NCBI GenBank assembly: GCA_018806985.1 | Contig: JADANN010000197.1 | Span: 1,257,501-1,321,500, forward strand | DNA: 64,000 nt | Direction of reading: 5' to 3' | From: Angiostrongylus vasorum | Lineage: Eukaryota; Nematoda; Chromadorea; Rhabditida; Metastrongylidae | Shown here: one piece after another, positions 35,620 through 48,925 of the stretch | Layout: each line of letters opens with the position of its first letter | Numbering within the stretch: position 1 is the first letter of the stretch | Program-made: the position numbers and the translations under genes | Notes under the pieces: generated by a model | What the model was told of the DNA's origin: nothing | Databases searched by the model: none | Seen by the model: the letters and a program-made list of their open reading frames with translations, nothing else

Positions 35620-36330
35620 AGTAAAGGAAAACCAGATATGACATGATGAATGTAAAAAGATAGAAAAGAAAAAAAAGGAAAAATCCCTATCAAATCGGTA
35701 AAAACGGCAGTAAAGATAAACTACCATTGGGCTGAAACATTAAATGAAGTCATTTGATCGAAAAACCAAACATTAAATTCAGTAATGACCAAATTAGGGG
35801 GAAAAAAACGCATCGAAACCACCCCACCCCACTGGAATGTACTTAAGAACCCTAAGGTTTAACCCTAAAGAACCTTAAAGAAAAACACTTCGAAACATCA
35901 TGACATTAGATAAGACGTTCACCAATAGATTCCAGTTGTCTGGACGTTAGCCAAAAGGGTTCTAAAGCAAATAAACCATATACTATTCAACTCTTACTAG
36001 TACACGTAGTATTAGAAACTATCGTGACGATGTAGCCGCGTCGCTCCGGCCGGTGGCGCTGCGGTCAGGAAGCGGCCGGATTCCGGATAGGCGGTGATCC
36101 GCAATCGGAACCAGTCCGTCAGAAGAATGCGGAGAGGAGAATCGGATGGAAGCTGAGGAAGAGGTTCCCATCGAAAGCATGAGATGGGGTTCACGAAGTA
36201 GTGAGAGCTGGTGAGAAATCCTCTGGCGACCGGTTGCACCGTAACAAACAACTGTTTTTCGTCCTCGACTATCGTTACTACTAAATGATTTGTTTATCGA
36301 TTTCAGAAAAATGACATTTAGTGGCCTGTA
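35620..36330. other. ERO1 upstream region, nothing recognised
   Basis: The first part is A-rich; a GC-richer patch at 36030-36180 has open frames on the minus strand but no motif I know. Confidence 0.4.
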
Positions 36331-36715
36331 GGGACAGTTGCAGTGAAGCCAATCATCACCAGTAAGGTTCTGGTTCGACGCCGAGACGGGGTGGCCAAGT
36401 CTCTCATCCCTCCTAGATTGGGAAATTGTTACCAGACTTGTCTGATAAAAGTCCACTCCTTTCAATTCAAGTAGAAACCCTAGCTTGGCTATTCCAGGAG
36501 TCCAAGGAGAATAGAGGAGAATAGAGGAGAATAGAGGTCGAGTCGACCAGCATTCAAAGGCAGCTGTGATGAGAAGATAATCATCGAGTAGCAGCTGAAC
36601 CCACATCGGAAAAGTTCGAAGACTTTCATGGATGATAGATCCTCGGAAACGAAATGAATGCACGAACTGCCGGGGTCCATACAGTAGAGGTCAAGACGGG
36701 TCATGTAAAACAAAA
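36330..36715 (+). mobile_element. Family E SINE
   Basis: Central module GGGAAATTGTTACCAGACTTG, then AGTCGACCAGCATTC and GAAAAGTTCGAAGACTTTC. A GGAGAATAGA unit is repeated three times inside. Confidence 0.7.
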
Positions 36716-37424
36716 TAAACCAGTGATAACATTTGGTGGTATCTGTATTAGGCTGTCGACTTTCATTTCCATGGGGTTTCAACCTATCCCTAGTATTTCA
36801 AGTGCCCGACTGTCCGCCAACTTCCCACAATTTCGTGCTAGAGTGAGGTCTGGAACGTTTCTTCAGCCTTATTTCTTATCAGTAGAATCTTATATCAGTA
36901 GTCCAAATAGAAACGATGAGAATCAAGATTACAGTAGATGCGGAGTTCTACACCAAGTTCAGGACCAACAGCACCATGAGTCAAGAAACCCCGGAATGTT
37001 ATTCGAAAGCACAAAAAATGCACACCATCCTGAGACTTCAGATGCGATTCTTAATGTGGAGATCAGTCAAGTAAAAAAGTAGTGATATGGCATCGTACTG
37101 AAGAGTTCAGCTAGACGAGGACCATGATTTCATTGCACGGTTTGTCCTGAAAATCCGTTTACATACGGAAGTGATCAGATCTCCACACTTATGCGGCAGA
37201 CAACGATAAACATAAATTTAATGTGAACCGAATGAAGTGCTTCAGTTCAATACAGAAAAGAACGGATTAATAGCGCGGACACAGACAATGCCAACCCATG
37301 AATGTTTTTGGCTCCCTCCTCTTTCACACACTGATCATTGAAAGTGTACTTTCTATCTATCAAATTCATTTGGTTATCTTCAACACTGCAGATCGTAATG
37401 AGTGCAATTACATATCGTGGAATA

Positions 37425-37700
37425 AAGGATAAAGGATAAAGCTCCCGGAGTTGATCAATCCCTGAGGGATGCGCCATGCATTCGACTTCACTACGCATCG
37501 TTAGAGGTGATTGAATGCGTATCTGGCCTTTACAATGACTTGTGGTGGGTTACCGATGTATAGAAATAGTGCTGCTATCCTCCCAGACAAGTTTGGTACA
37601 GACCCCGGAGGCATGGAGGGCTCGGTGGGCCATAGGCACGGAGATCGATTCCACATCTGTGTTGCAGGGCGCCTCCGACCACTGCGCCACGCGCGCCCTT
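37425..37700 (-). mobile_element. Family A SINE with 13-bp target duplication
   Basis: ATATCGTGGAATA at 37412-37424 and 37701-37713; the tail has two AAGGATA units. Confidence 0.92.
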
Positions 37701-37769
37701 ATATCGTGGAATATTTAATGAAATGTGGAACTCTGGGATTACGATAAAATGACATCAGGCTCAATTGGT

Positions 37770-37910
37770 GACAAGGTTACGGTAATGGGAGCCATTGTCG
37801 GACCTAACACTCACCTTCTTTACTGTACACTTTCTGCAATCGCCAATGGTAGCGCACCTGCGCTCCGGAGTTTTGCAAATATCTCAACATAATTGAAAGT
37901 GTTCACTCAG
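37770..37910 (+). repeat. Family C fragment
   Basis: Decayed head, then GCACCTGCGCTCCGGAGTTT and GCAAATATCTCAACATAATTG. Confidence 0.5.
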
Positions 37911-38189
37911 TTGAAAAAACGAGATAACCTTTCATTACGTGTGAGATTTCTATGCGTTTCGCTCCGTCATAGCGAGCCGAACGCGGAGATGCTCGTTTCC
38001 ACTCAAGATGACATCTGTGAGTATCTGGCACTTAATTAGGAGCAGTGTTCCGCTGTGGAAAAAGCTGGTCAACATGGGCTACAAACAGGTCTTTAAAAGT
38101 AGGCTTCTGTGACAATACTTTCACCCGTAGAGGGACCATTCCACGGTTTTTAATGGAGCTTCTTGTGACGGTTGGGTCATGACATCAAT

Positions 38190-38575
38190 ATAATACTCGG
38201 ATACTCTGGATGGCACTTCTTCACTGGTCGTGCGGACCCCAGCATAATTTCCATTCCCTCGGAGATTTGCCGGTTTAGTCGTTGTGTTTCCTGGAGTCCC
38301 GAGATCAACCCTGCCGAAACCTTCCTTAGGTCGTCACCACCCCTGGCAGTCCTCACCTTTGCGGATCAGAGATTTACCACCTGGGACTAGTCTGACACCA
38401 GGACGGTGGTGGATCCTGACAATGGTAATTTTTTACTCATAGCTCGGTTTCCGAATGGAAACGTCATACTTTTTAGCTTACGCGACCCCCGTTGGAGAAT
38501 TAACCCCCGGCTGTTCATCGCAACCGGACACCAAGAGCACCTCCCACCGACGATGAGGCGGTAAACCGCTGTAAG
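38190..38575 (-). repeat. Family B repeat, diverged
   Basis: Both ends present (TACTCGGATAC; GAGGCGGTAAACCGCTG). More substitutions than the other copies. A short family B remnant lies at about 38900-38990. Confidence 0.78.
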
Positions 38576-39125
38576 GAACATAATACTGACAAAAAAGAGA
38601 GCTCAAAGTAAATGGTCCGAAATCATTCATGTTTGCTCAATGCCTCAGTGGAAAAGGTCAGGAAGAAGTGAACAAAGTAAATATCTTTACATCCGTAGAA
38701 AACTGTTGCAGAATTTCTCCTTAAAGTCATACCTATAAGAATAGAGTTCATAACCCTCAAGTAGATTGGCACAGATGTAAAGCTTTTGGTTAAACTAAAA
38801 CGCTGCCTTCTTCTAACCAAAAGTGTTGAGTTTTGTCGAGTTGAGTTTAAAACCATCCAAATGACTTCCAGAAGATAACCAGTAGCTATGGGCTTTATCC
38901 CATCCCCAACAGCTTACCGCATTCACCTCATCGTGGCGTTTTGGTGATTCTGATTGTCAAAGTGCGACGCAGAATGACGTTCATACGCCATCCCACTTCC
39001 TACTTTTCAAAGTGGCCACGATAGATTGACAAGTCTGATATTTTCATGTCCAGATTCTTGCATAAAGAGAAAAAAAAACATCCAAAAGAAACGCTTAGTG
39101 GTAGAAGTGTGGATCGTTTCTTCCT

Positions 39126-39170
39126 TTCTCTCTCTCTTTCTCTCTCTCACTCTCTCTCTCTCTCTCTCTG
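39126..39170. repeat. (CT)n microsatellite
   Basis: CTCTCTCT runs with few interruptions. Confidence 0.9.
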
Positions 39171-39418
39171 CGAACACAGTACTGATAAAAAGAATGGAGG
39201 CTGTCGCGATGAACATCCCAGTTCGAGCTACATGATGATGGGATTACTAGTGGTAGGGGGAGATGGTCTCACACAAAACGCCCTTAAAAAATAATTTTTC
39301 ATTATCATTATTACTGAAATATTAATAAGAAGTAGGCTTCGATGCTCACTTTCGCTAGCAGAACTATTTCTACATAAATGTCCCGACGACGTTGAAATTG
39401 AATAGAGAAATAAAGACG

Positions 39419-39796
39419 TACTTGATCCTTGAATGGCCCGTCCTCACTGGTTGTGCGGGTCCCAGCATAATCTCCATTTTTCGGAGATTTGTTGGTTAAG
39501 CCACTATGGTTCCTTGGAATGCCGAGGTCAGCCTGGCCAAATCAGCCCCAGGTCTTCACCACCAAACGCAGTCGCAGCCCTTGTGGATCAGAGGGAGATT
39601 TACCACCATACGACTTTGATACCATGACGGTAGTGGATCCTGGTATTGGTTTACTCTTAGCTAGGCTTCCTGATGGAAACACCGGACTCTTCCTCAGCTT
39701 GGGAGTCCCTGCCAGGGGATGAATCTCCCGCTGTACATCGTAGACCGACACCCTGGAACAGCTCCCAGCCACGATGAGGCGGTAAACCTTTGGGAG
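39419..39796 (-). repeat. Family B repeat, near full length
   Basis: From ACTTGATCCTTGAATGGCCC to GCGGTAAACCTTTGGGAGG. Confidence 0.88.
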
Positions 39797-40424
39797 GGAA
39801 ATAAAGACATAAGACACAAAACTGAACAACTCTGACATTTATGGACAATATAAGCACATTTATAGGCTGATACGAGGTTATCAATATAATAATTGCAAAA
39901 ATACGACCAGCGTTTCTTAGGGTTTTACACCCTTCGGGCAATAGGCCCTAGGCAGGCAATAGGTCACACCCTATAATATAGAGTAACAAAGCTAGAGTTT
40001 ACTTGCTCGAATATTTTCGTCTTCTCAATGCTTATAAACAAATTTGTAAGCACCTACTATCTTACTTTCGCCCACTTTTTAGAGAGTGAGACCAGCCGCG
40101 TGGTATTTGTATGGACTTGACGGGTTTTATCTTCTCAACACAGGTTCATATTGGACTGATCTTTGAGTACAAGGATACATAGCCAGTCCTAAATTTTGAG
40201 GCAACTCTATTTGATTGTCATAGAGGAAACCACAATTCTTTGCAAATAATGTAAGACTTGACCATCACTTAGTACATCAATGAGGAAAGAAGTCCATGAA
40301 TAGCCAAGTCGCATCCGATATCCACATCAGAACCCTTCCATGTTCTGTGGGCGACGCTTCCAAAACAACGAAAAAAAAGTACGAAAAGTAATAGGGCTCA
40401 CATGAGATGTGAGGATGAGTGAGG

Positions 40425-40570
40425 ACGGGCATGTAGCGCAGTGGTCAGAGGCGCCCTGCAATGCACACATGAATCTTGGTTCATTCCTACGCCCTGGGTT
40501 CATCTAGTATTCCATATCTCTGGGATCGCCAAATTGCTACCAGAGTGTGGTCATTGTAGACAAGGAATAC
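40425..40570 (+). mobile_element. Family A SINE, 3'-truncated
   Basis: Head GGGCATGTAGCGCAGTGGTC with a short insertion near the B box. Ends after the CAGAGTGTGGTCATTGTAG block. Confidence 0.65.
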
Positions 40571-40814
40571 AAACCAGTGTGGGTGATTCTTCTCTTATAC
40601 AACTGTGACAATAGATCAACCGACTACACCATTTAGCGAAACCGTTGTGAAATCATCACGTAACTTCAAATAACAGCAGTTTTTGCAGGATATTAATCAC
40701 GCCATTTATTGGGAAAAGTTATGATGGAGACACGTAGTGTTCATGAAGTTCAATGAAAGGGACGAAGTAATCGCATAAGCCACTTATTCAAATTACAAAC
40801 GTAATTCTGCAATG

Positions 40815-41202
40815 ACCTCCCAACTGTTTACCGCCTTATCGTGGGTGGGAGGTGTTCCTAGGTGTCGGACTACGATGTACAGCAGGAGGATTCGTCTCTC
40901 CGGCAGGGTCTCCCTAGCTAAGAAGAAGTCCGGCGTTTCCAACAGCAAGCCTAGCTAGGAGCAAACCAGTACCGGGATCCACCACTGTCCCAGTATCAAA
41001 GTCGCATGGTGGCAAATCTCCCTCTGATCCACAAGGGCTACGACTGCCTGTCGTGGTGGCGACCTGGAGCAGACTTTGGCCAGGCTGTCCTCGGGACTCC
41101 AGGGAACCACAATGGCTTAACCAGCAAATCTCCGAAAAAATGGTGATTAAGCTGGGGCCCGCACAACTAGTGAGGACGGGCCGTTCAAACATCAAGTAAG
41201 TA
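40815..41202 (+). repeat. Family B repeat, full length
   Basis: CCTCCCAACTGTTTACCGCC start, ACATCAAGTAAGTATTC end; closest to the copy at 19683. Confidence 0.9.
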
Positions 41203-41354
41203 TTCTACAATGAAATCTCCTTGGTCTCAATCAAATTTATTCATGTGAATATTACAAGAGTGCATCAGTTTTATAATATTTTCTTGACAACCGCTGCTTT
41301 TTTCTTTACTAAATCTAAAACAATGGAGCGGATACAGCAGTGATAGTAATGCCA

Positions 41355-41665
41355 CTCAATACCCCGGACGCACCAATCTATGCGAGAGGCATTGCGAATC
41401 CACACCACGCTGACCAAGCCTCTACTCCCTTAGCGGTCGGAATATTAACAGCAGACTTGTGTGGTACACAAACTCACTCCCTCTAATCCACGTGAGAATG
41501 TCCTGGCACGGATGTCTCAGGATTCCAGCAAAACTCGGCTGCCTTCAGCATTCATTCACATTGTTGAAGAGAACGAAGGATTTTTCAAGGAGCAGCGGAA
41601 TCCAGATCAAAAAAATTCGGAAGCCATAAATTATGGATGCGGGGAAATGAATCAAATGTAAAAAG
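41355..41665 (+). mobile_element. Family E SINE, decayed
   Basis: GACCAAGCCTCTACTCCC, then GGTCGGAATATTAACAGC, then the ATTCCAGC...CATTCACATTGTTGAAGAG stretch and a weak tail. Confidence 0.5.
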
Positions 41666-41726
41666 CGTAGAGACCCCAACAGTTTGATATATATGGTGTT
41701 GGGTCACGTTGTAATAATGCCAAAAT

Positions 41727-41780
41727 AATAATAATAATAAGAAGAAAGAAGAAGAAGAAGAAGAAGAAGAAGAAGGACAA
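41727..41780. repeat. (AAT)n-(GAA)n microsatellite
   Basis: AATAATAATAATAAGAAG followed by pure GAA units. Confidence 0.9.
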
Positions 41781-42049
41781 CAATAATAACAATAATAGTA
41801 ATATCAACAATAATAGTAAAAAATAATAGCGGTTGTGACAGCAATAACAATAATCTAAAAAAGCTGAAGGTTTTTCTGAAATGAATCAATTTCTGGGGCG
41901 TGGGAAGCGCATTCGTCAGAGATGACGTGTAATAGAGGTGTTGGCGCCGGTCACTGGTTCGGCAATGTCTGGCAAGAACTCCTTCTGATCCGAAGTCCGA
42001 TGATTTCCTGAGAAATGAAGTGACAAATTTTTTATAAGACCGTCGAAAT

Positions 42050-42280
42050 AATGGCAAGAAAGGAAAGACGTTGTTGTCCTTTACTTCGTCTGCGATTTCG
42101 ATGTGCTCAAGAAGAACCATCCAAATATTCCAAGGAGAATCAATCCGATCAGCTTTCAGTGACATTCACAAAGAAGACGGAGGAAGTTTTACTAAAACTC
42201 CGACGGCTTTCGTGAGTGACGAAACCAGGACGACAGAACGAACAAAGCAAGTTGCTGGGATTCGCACAATTTGTATGGAA
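42050..42280 (+). mobile_element. Family E SINE fragment
   Basis: CCAAGGAGAATCAATCCGATC and TGACATTCACAAAGAAGACGG match the second half of family E. Confidence 0.45.
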
Positions 42281-42789
42281 ATGGGTCATTAACGGAAATA
42301 AAAAAAGGGCTTATTTCTGTCTATAGAAGGGTCGAGTTTGCTGCTGATAGAGGCGAATCGAGAAAAAAATCGACAAAATATAATCGAATGCCCGAGGGGG
42401 TTTTAGAAGTCTTATTTTAGATGGAAAGGTTAGGAAATCCGGTTGCAGGGTCACTGTTTAAGAAACGACTGTTGAGTGGCGTACGGTAGCTTTTCGGTCA
42501 CCGTTGTAGAGAATGAAAATTGGTAGGCGATCACACGTTCTTCATATAAAGGCATTCATCGTTTTCATTATGACGTAGAGCGGTGGGAGGATGATAAACA
42601 ACGAAAACAGGTGGCAAAGTCATCACATGAGCGATGCACTATAGGAGAGGCTTCGTGCAATTTTATGTCGGCTTCTCGTCGCATCTGGAAAAAAAAACAT
42701 GTTCGAAATCATAATTGCCACTTTCGAAAAGGCACGAACGCAGGAACTGATTAGTTTTGAGAGATTTCGAGGAAGCAAATTGAATGTGA

Positions 42790-43015
42790 AGATATTTGCA
42801 AAACTCTGGACCGCAGGTGCCTATGGTGGGGAACGAACGCGCTATTGTCCTTTCCGGGGAGTAACGCGTTCACCACCACACCATGCAGGTCCTTCGTTTC
42901 GCGCGTCTCTCAGCTAGTTCTATCGATCTTTTTTGCTTCGTTGAAGTTATATTTCGCAACATACCCTGCCATCAAAAAGAGTAGGCAGTAAGTAAAAAGG
43001 TTAAAATTGTGAATA
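42790..43015. repeat. Family C repeat with inverted head
   Basis: 42790-42925 is the reverse complement of the head in the neighbouring copy, but 42935-43015 (GCTTCGTTGAAGTTATATTTC onward) is in direct orientation. Confidence 0.7.
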
Positions 43016-43059
43016 TAACTATAGCCTCAGCTTAACTGGGTTCAATGCCGATTTGGGCT

Positions 43060-43330
43060 CCCCAGATCAATCCCGTTGACGGGTGATTGCTGATGGCAAA
43101 AAAGATCGATAGAACTAGCTGAGAGACGCGCGAAACAAAGGACCCGCATGGTGTGGTGGTGAACGCGTTACTCCCCGGAAAGGACAATAGCGCGTTCGTT
43201 CCCCCACCATAGGCACCTGCGGTCCAGAGTTTTGCAAATATCTCAGCTTCGTTGAAGTTATATTTCGCAACATACCCTGCCATCAAAAAGAGTAGGCAGT
43301 AAGTAAAAAAGGTTAAAACTGTGAATGTGA
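43060..43330 (+). repeat. Family C repeat, most complete copy
   Basis: Leader CCCGTTGACGGGTGATTGCTG, tRNA-like head CATGGTGTGGTGGTGAACGC, GCGTTCGTTCCCC, then GCAAATATCTCAGC and the CATACCCTGCCATC tail. Confidence 0.75.
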
Positions 43331-43912
43331 AGACTTCTTTTCTTCATTCTCGATGGCCATGATCAGAGTTCAAGTACCACATCCACTTCATCAAATAGAC
43401 AGATTAATACACTTCCACTCTATTTAAAGAAAAAAATCGATACCCTGCCAATTCATTCTAAACTCGCTTCGGCAAACTAGCGCTTTCCCTCGGTGGTAGA
43501 ACTTCTCACTTTCCTTTAACTAATAGATGGAGCAGACCACGATCAGTACTCCTCAGAGTGAGAACAGCCTAATTCTAATTTGTTTTGCAGGAATACCACA
43601 CTTTTTTCCACTCGAGACGAATCATGTTTCTTTCGATTCTTGTCGGTAAGATATCTCTCCCTTACTACTTCACCTGAGCTCGTGTCGTTCTACTTCTACT
43701 CTCCATCAAATTGTCGGCTCGTTAGTCATTAAGAAGTAAAAAGTATGTTGAAAGCCTCATTATGTCAGCTAATTAAGGAAAACTCGTAGGAGCATAGTGT
43801 GTGGCTGATTCAATGCCAAAATTAGTAGAACATCGGTATTTGGACCTGAAAAATTCTACAGTAATTTCCAAGACTATCTCTCACTTAACCTCGAAATTGA
43901 TCAAATATTTCT

Positions 43913-44036
43913 TTATATTCTTTTTGAGCAAACACGAGGTGTTATTTTACTTTTTACCCCTGCGAATCCGCCGAAAGATCAGTTTTACCGGAGTAAAAGT
44001 AAAATAACACCTCGTGTTTGGTCAATAAGAATATAA
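43913..44036. repeat. Long hairpin (palindromic element)
   Basis: Arms 43913-43960 and 43990-44036 are near-perfect inverted copies of about 47 bp around ACACGAGGTGTTATTTTAC, separated by a 29-nt loop. Confidence 0.85.
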
Positions 44037-44091
44037 AAGAATGCTACGGCAGTTCATAATCCTCATTAGAATTTTATAACATTTATCAAAA

Positions 44092-44366
44092 AGATAAAGC
44101 TCTCGCGTTGATCAATTCCTGAGGGATGCGCCATGCATTCGACTTCATTAATCATCTTTTGGAGGTAATTGAATGCATATCTGGCCTTTAGAATGACTCG
44201 CGGTGGCCTACCGATATATCGAGCCAGTGCTGCTATCCTCCCAGACAAATCTGGTACCAATCTGCCCACCCCGAAGGGATGGAAGGCTTGGTGGGCCATG
44301 GCCGTAGGGATCGATTCCACCTATGTGTCGCAGTGGCGCTTCCAACCACCGCGCCACACGCGCGTT
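44092..44366 (-). mobile_element. Family A SINE
   Basis: Short tail (AAAGATAAAG), head CGCGTGTGGCGCGGTGGTTG. Confidence 0.87.
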
Positions 44367-45044
44367 TCCTACATGCCTACAGTTAGTAAAGCTTAAGCTT
44401 CTCAAGAATTTGGTTTCCCTAGGAGCTTCAATGCGTTTGAAGGAAACGAGAATGGCAGGAAGAATTTACTCACCATATTTCTCCATGGCAGTTAGCTGTT
44501 GTTAAAGTCTTAAAGAAGCCGGTTTGTGTTATTGTATTCGAAAAGATATCCCAAGTGATGTAAATAAAATCCAATCCTTTGCTAATTTTAAACGAGTACA
44601 TAGAATATTTCAGCAAATTTCCCTCATTCGTAGCATCGTCATTTTGTTATTCGCAATGCTACATGGCGCATCTTCCGATGAGGAGTGGAGGTTAAACGAG
44701 TAAGTAAAAGCGCGTCTGCACTTATCCTAAGATGCAAGTGGATTAATTGCCCAGCTCTTCACCATTAATGCGTTGATTGAGTTTTACTTCTGTACGAGGC
44801 TTGGTAAGCGCAGTGGCCACTGGCGCCGGTTATCAACCCACGCCTTGTCGGTGGTCCAACCCTATTGTAAACAGATGAAGCCTCCATCGTAATGGCCTCA
44901 GAAAAAACAGTAGAAGATGGAATTCGGAATGTCTCGTCAAAAGTCGTTTGCTTCAGTGTGTTCAACCTCGTGTGTGATCATCAAGAAAATAGTGAGTTAT
45001 CAGTAAAACATTTGCCCGAGAAAAACTCAACCTTGTCCAATAAT

Positions 45045-45215
45045 TCAGATCACACTTCCTTCATGAAGGCCTGGAAACACTCTAGCTGGATTCCCGCATT
45101 TCAGGATTCCGGAGAAAACATCTGCATCAGCATTTGACGACATTCATGAAGAGGAAAAAGCCCACACGTGATAGCCGGATGCACGCGTAAATCAGACACC
45201 TAAGTTGCTGACGGA
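45045..45215 (+). mobile_element. Family E SINE fragment
   Basis: TTTCAGGATTCCGGAGAA and GACGACATTCATGAAGAGG match the family E middle. Confidence 0.45.
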
Positions 45216-46920
45216 CAGGATCTAATAGAAGAAATGCTGAGATCTCCACAATATATGAAGTCGGGCAATATAAATGAAAAAAGCCAATGAAATAGATTGT
45301 TTACGTAGAAATATTTATGCATGCACACATGGCTGCGCCTTCGTCTGTGAGTATTGCGTCGCTAGCGAATCGAAGTAAACAAAAAATCTGACCCCACAGG
45401 GGCATTGGGTTTGGTAAAAGAGTATAGTGGAATCGCCAGATTACAAACCTCCCGCCATATCTGAGATTGTCACATTTCATTTCAACTAGGAATTTTCATC
45501 TTTTAAATCAACATCAGTGACAAGAACACTGACGGTCGGGATACCGTGTTTTGCTAGAAGGACACATTCCTAAAGATACATGCACTGGTTTGTAAATAAA
45601 AGAATTCAATGGAAGCTTTCGCTGAGCTAACAGCAATCATTTAAACAAACAGTTTGGTGTGAAATTTACTGTCCACGTGGAAACGTCAACGGTTGTGGCA
45701 AGGTTGATAATCTAAAAGAGGGATCACTAAAAAGTACCAGAGCTATAGAAATATGAATTCCACATAGGTACGGTTACAGAGGAAAACCCTTATGTGATTA
45801 GAGCTAGAATTTGATCTGAGTAAATCCGCTCATAGCCTGCCAGCTTATCATCATCATCATCATCATCACTATTACGGAGTCACCGTCGTTCTCACGGAAT
45901 ACGATGTAGGGCAGAGATGATAGTTGTAATAGATGTCCACATTTCTCTATAATATATGCACCCACCGCATAATTTTTTAGAGCAAAATAGGTGCTGAAAT
46001 CGATGCATATGGTCCACTTTACCTCACTTAGGCACTTTCATCAATGTGTACTGTTGCGTTTATTTTAGAGATACAACATTTGCTAATTGTCATAGGTTCT
46101 TCGTTAAACGTTTTTTTACCCACATAAAAGGTAATATTGGTCGAAAATCTCTGTAAGTACTTTGGACCACTGGGAAAAAAATGTATTCATGTACAAAAAT
46201 TTGTGTATAGAAAAAAGTCACTCAGGACATTTTAGCACTACGCAATGAACTAGCCAGTCTCAAGTGTTAAGGGGAAGCTGGTATCGTCCGGAAGAATAAG
46301 CGAGCAAAGTACCGAACATTTTTATGATATGGTTGAGTAAGTATCTAACCCTTCATAATGGAACCTACTGCTGTCAAATAAAAAAACACAGAGATCGCTT
46401 GACCTTGAGTCTTGCTCGAAAGAAAAGTCATGAGCGCGATAACACAGCCTCACTGGAACTGATTTTGCCAAAGAAATACTAGAAGTAAATGTAAGTCCCA
46501 GAAAAAGAGCTAGACATGGGCAACGAACAAAATAGAAGTCAATTAAGCATTGAATTCGTACATGACATTGGTAGATATTGCGCATCTATCTGGTTCTTCT
46601 CATCCAAAGAAGCTCGACGCGTGTTGTTCGAATATGTTCGAACTTCGGGCTTGACAAAGTGGTAATGTACCCGAATGGTCCAATGCCTCACCATGGCAAT
46701 CGCATGTTTTCGAAGTTTGATTTGCAGCGAGGGTTTATCTCCTAAGCAGAACATGCTGAAGTTCGATGATTGTGTTACGAACTAAATTAATCAGGTAATG
46801 AAAAAATAATTCCTCGCACAGTTGTTAGTGGGTTTCGATTGCAATGGTTGATAACTAGGGTGGATAACGGCAGAGAGTTTGTGTCGAAGGTATGAGTTAT
46901 CCAATAAAAATACAACTTGT

Positions 46921-46921
46921 G

Positions 46922-47005
<84 letters not shown>

Positions 47006-47012
47006 CGTGGTG
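46921..47012. repeat. (AT)n microsatellite
   Basis: Nearly pure AT dinucleotides, then GTGTGCGTGG. Confidence 0.95.
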
Positions 47013-48118
47013 TGTGTGTAACGGTAGTGGAGATTCTCGTCAATGTTTGTTCACAGTTAGTTCAGGGTTGGCGTTTCAGTCTCAGCCTTTCAAATGTTCT
47101 GAAATGCACAAGCTCCACCAAAGAAATTTGTTGCAGGGATGAGACGATCTGTGGGGTTTAACCAGAAAGTACGGTCAAGGCAGAAGTGCACAGTTGCTTA
47201 CTGAATTGTTACTTTCAGCTTCGAAGGCTTGGAAAGTGATAATATTGTTTTATTACATAATGTGCGAGAGAAGATATTGTTGTTGTGTGCCATTGATCCA
47301 CTCGTCGCTCGTTAATGCCACGAGGGACTTCGGACGTTGATTAGCTACACAGATTGGATCCTGGGTAATGAATTTTTCATGCAAATAAGATTGCAAAAGA
47401 GGGTAAGCTAAAAAAACGACGTGTTGCGTTGTATGTTTCATTACATATTGCATAAAAAAGCGAACTATTCCAGATGGATATACTGCCACTGTGAAGAGAA
47501 AAGTCTCCACATAGGCTCACTTAAGTTAAGAAGGTAGGTTTGCAATTTTATCCTGGAAGACAACCTGAAGTAAATCTATGCCGCCGAAGAGCCTAAGAGC
47601 TACTGGTCGCTACGCTGAGCGGTGCCGTGGCATTCCTCGAGTGGGAACATAATGAGTCCTCTCTAGCAGACTAAGAATTAACGGAATGAGATTTTATTCG
47701 AGGGTATTCTAACCATTCTGTGGGCACTAGCTTAATGTGGCTGTGGGTAATACAAGGGATAAAAGGGTTCATTGCTCGTTGGACATCTTAGGCCATTTGT
47801 GATCGGTTGTTATTAGTGGCGTCAAAGGCAACGGCGACGTTAGCAAATTCTTAATGCCATCTCATCTCAAGCGTTGAGCTATTTTGGCGTCTTTAAAGCT
47901 CTATCTTCATTACGAGGACTTGTAAGAGGAGATTCTTCAAAAAATTCGAATTCATCTGCCAAATGGTTTTTCATTGGCAAACTTTTTTCACCGTTGATGG
48001 GGGCGTTCTCGATTTACAGTCACTGATCGCAACTTAGAGTACACACTAATCAATACATATATCTATGCAAATGTATAGATGCACTCACATATACACATAA
48101 ACGAACACCTATACATCC

Positions 48119-48154
48119 ACCCACACACAGGCACACACACATACACACACACAT

Positions 48155-48187
<33 letters not shown>

Positions 48188-48240
48188 CACATACAAACAC
48201 ACACACATATATACACACACACATACAAACACACACACAC

Positions 48241-48297
<57 letters not shown>

Positions 48298-48298
48298 C
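48119..48298. repeat. (CA)n/(TA)n compound microsatellite
   Basis: CA-rich run with ATA interruptions and a pure CA block at 48255-48293. Confidence 0.95.
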
Positions 48299-48644
48299 AC
48301 ATGTTGACTGACGCACCCACGGTGACAGACACGCACACGCGCACATAAACACAGACACAAAATATACATATATTTGCAAAAATATATTCCTAAGGGCTTC
48401 TCTACCTCTTGTTTCAAGGGAAAACAAGCCAATATCTTTGGAAATGGCTTAAGATCAATGGCATTGTCTTTTGAATATTACGGTAGCACCCGTCGGCCAT
48501 TTAAGTGGGGGAGATGATGTAGTTTTATTTTATAGAAAGAATATGGTGAAACAACAGTAGCATGTGGGATCGAATCTTGGTTTTTGGTCGCTTCTATTCA
48601 GGCATAACTAATGAACAACGACTGATTACATGAAGGATACATAT

Positions 48645-48925
48645 AGGATAAGGATAAAGCTCTCGGCGTTGACCAATGTCTGAGCAATGCGCCATGGATT
48701 CGAAGTCATCAAACATTGTTAGAGGTGATTCAATGCATATCTGGCCTTTACAACGATTCACGATAGCCTACCGATGTGTCGCGCCAGTGCTGTTACGCTC
48801 CAGACAAGTGTGGTACCAATTTGCCGATCCCGAAGGGTTGGAAGACTTGGTGAGCCATGGGCACGGGGATCGCTCCCATGGGTACGTCGCAGTGCGCCTC
48901 TGACCACTGCACCACACGCGCCTGC
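48645..48925 (-). mobile_element. Family A SINE
   Basis: Tail AGGATAAGGATAAAGC, head GGCGCGTGTGGTGCAGTGGTC. One of the more diverged copies. Confidence 0.84.

Larger units (their letters stand above)
45216..48640. other. Long stretch without recognised gene
   Basis: AT-rich DNA with an (ATC)n run at 45847-45868 and two large microsatellites listed separately. Open frames at 46539-46754 and 47253-47510 (minus) show no family motif. Confidence 0.4.

Noticed and set aside
48050..48432. Open frames of 89-125 codons across the CA-rich run
   Set aside because: Pure low-complexity Cys/Val or His/Thr products of a microsatellite.
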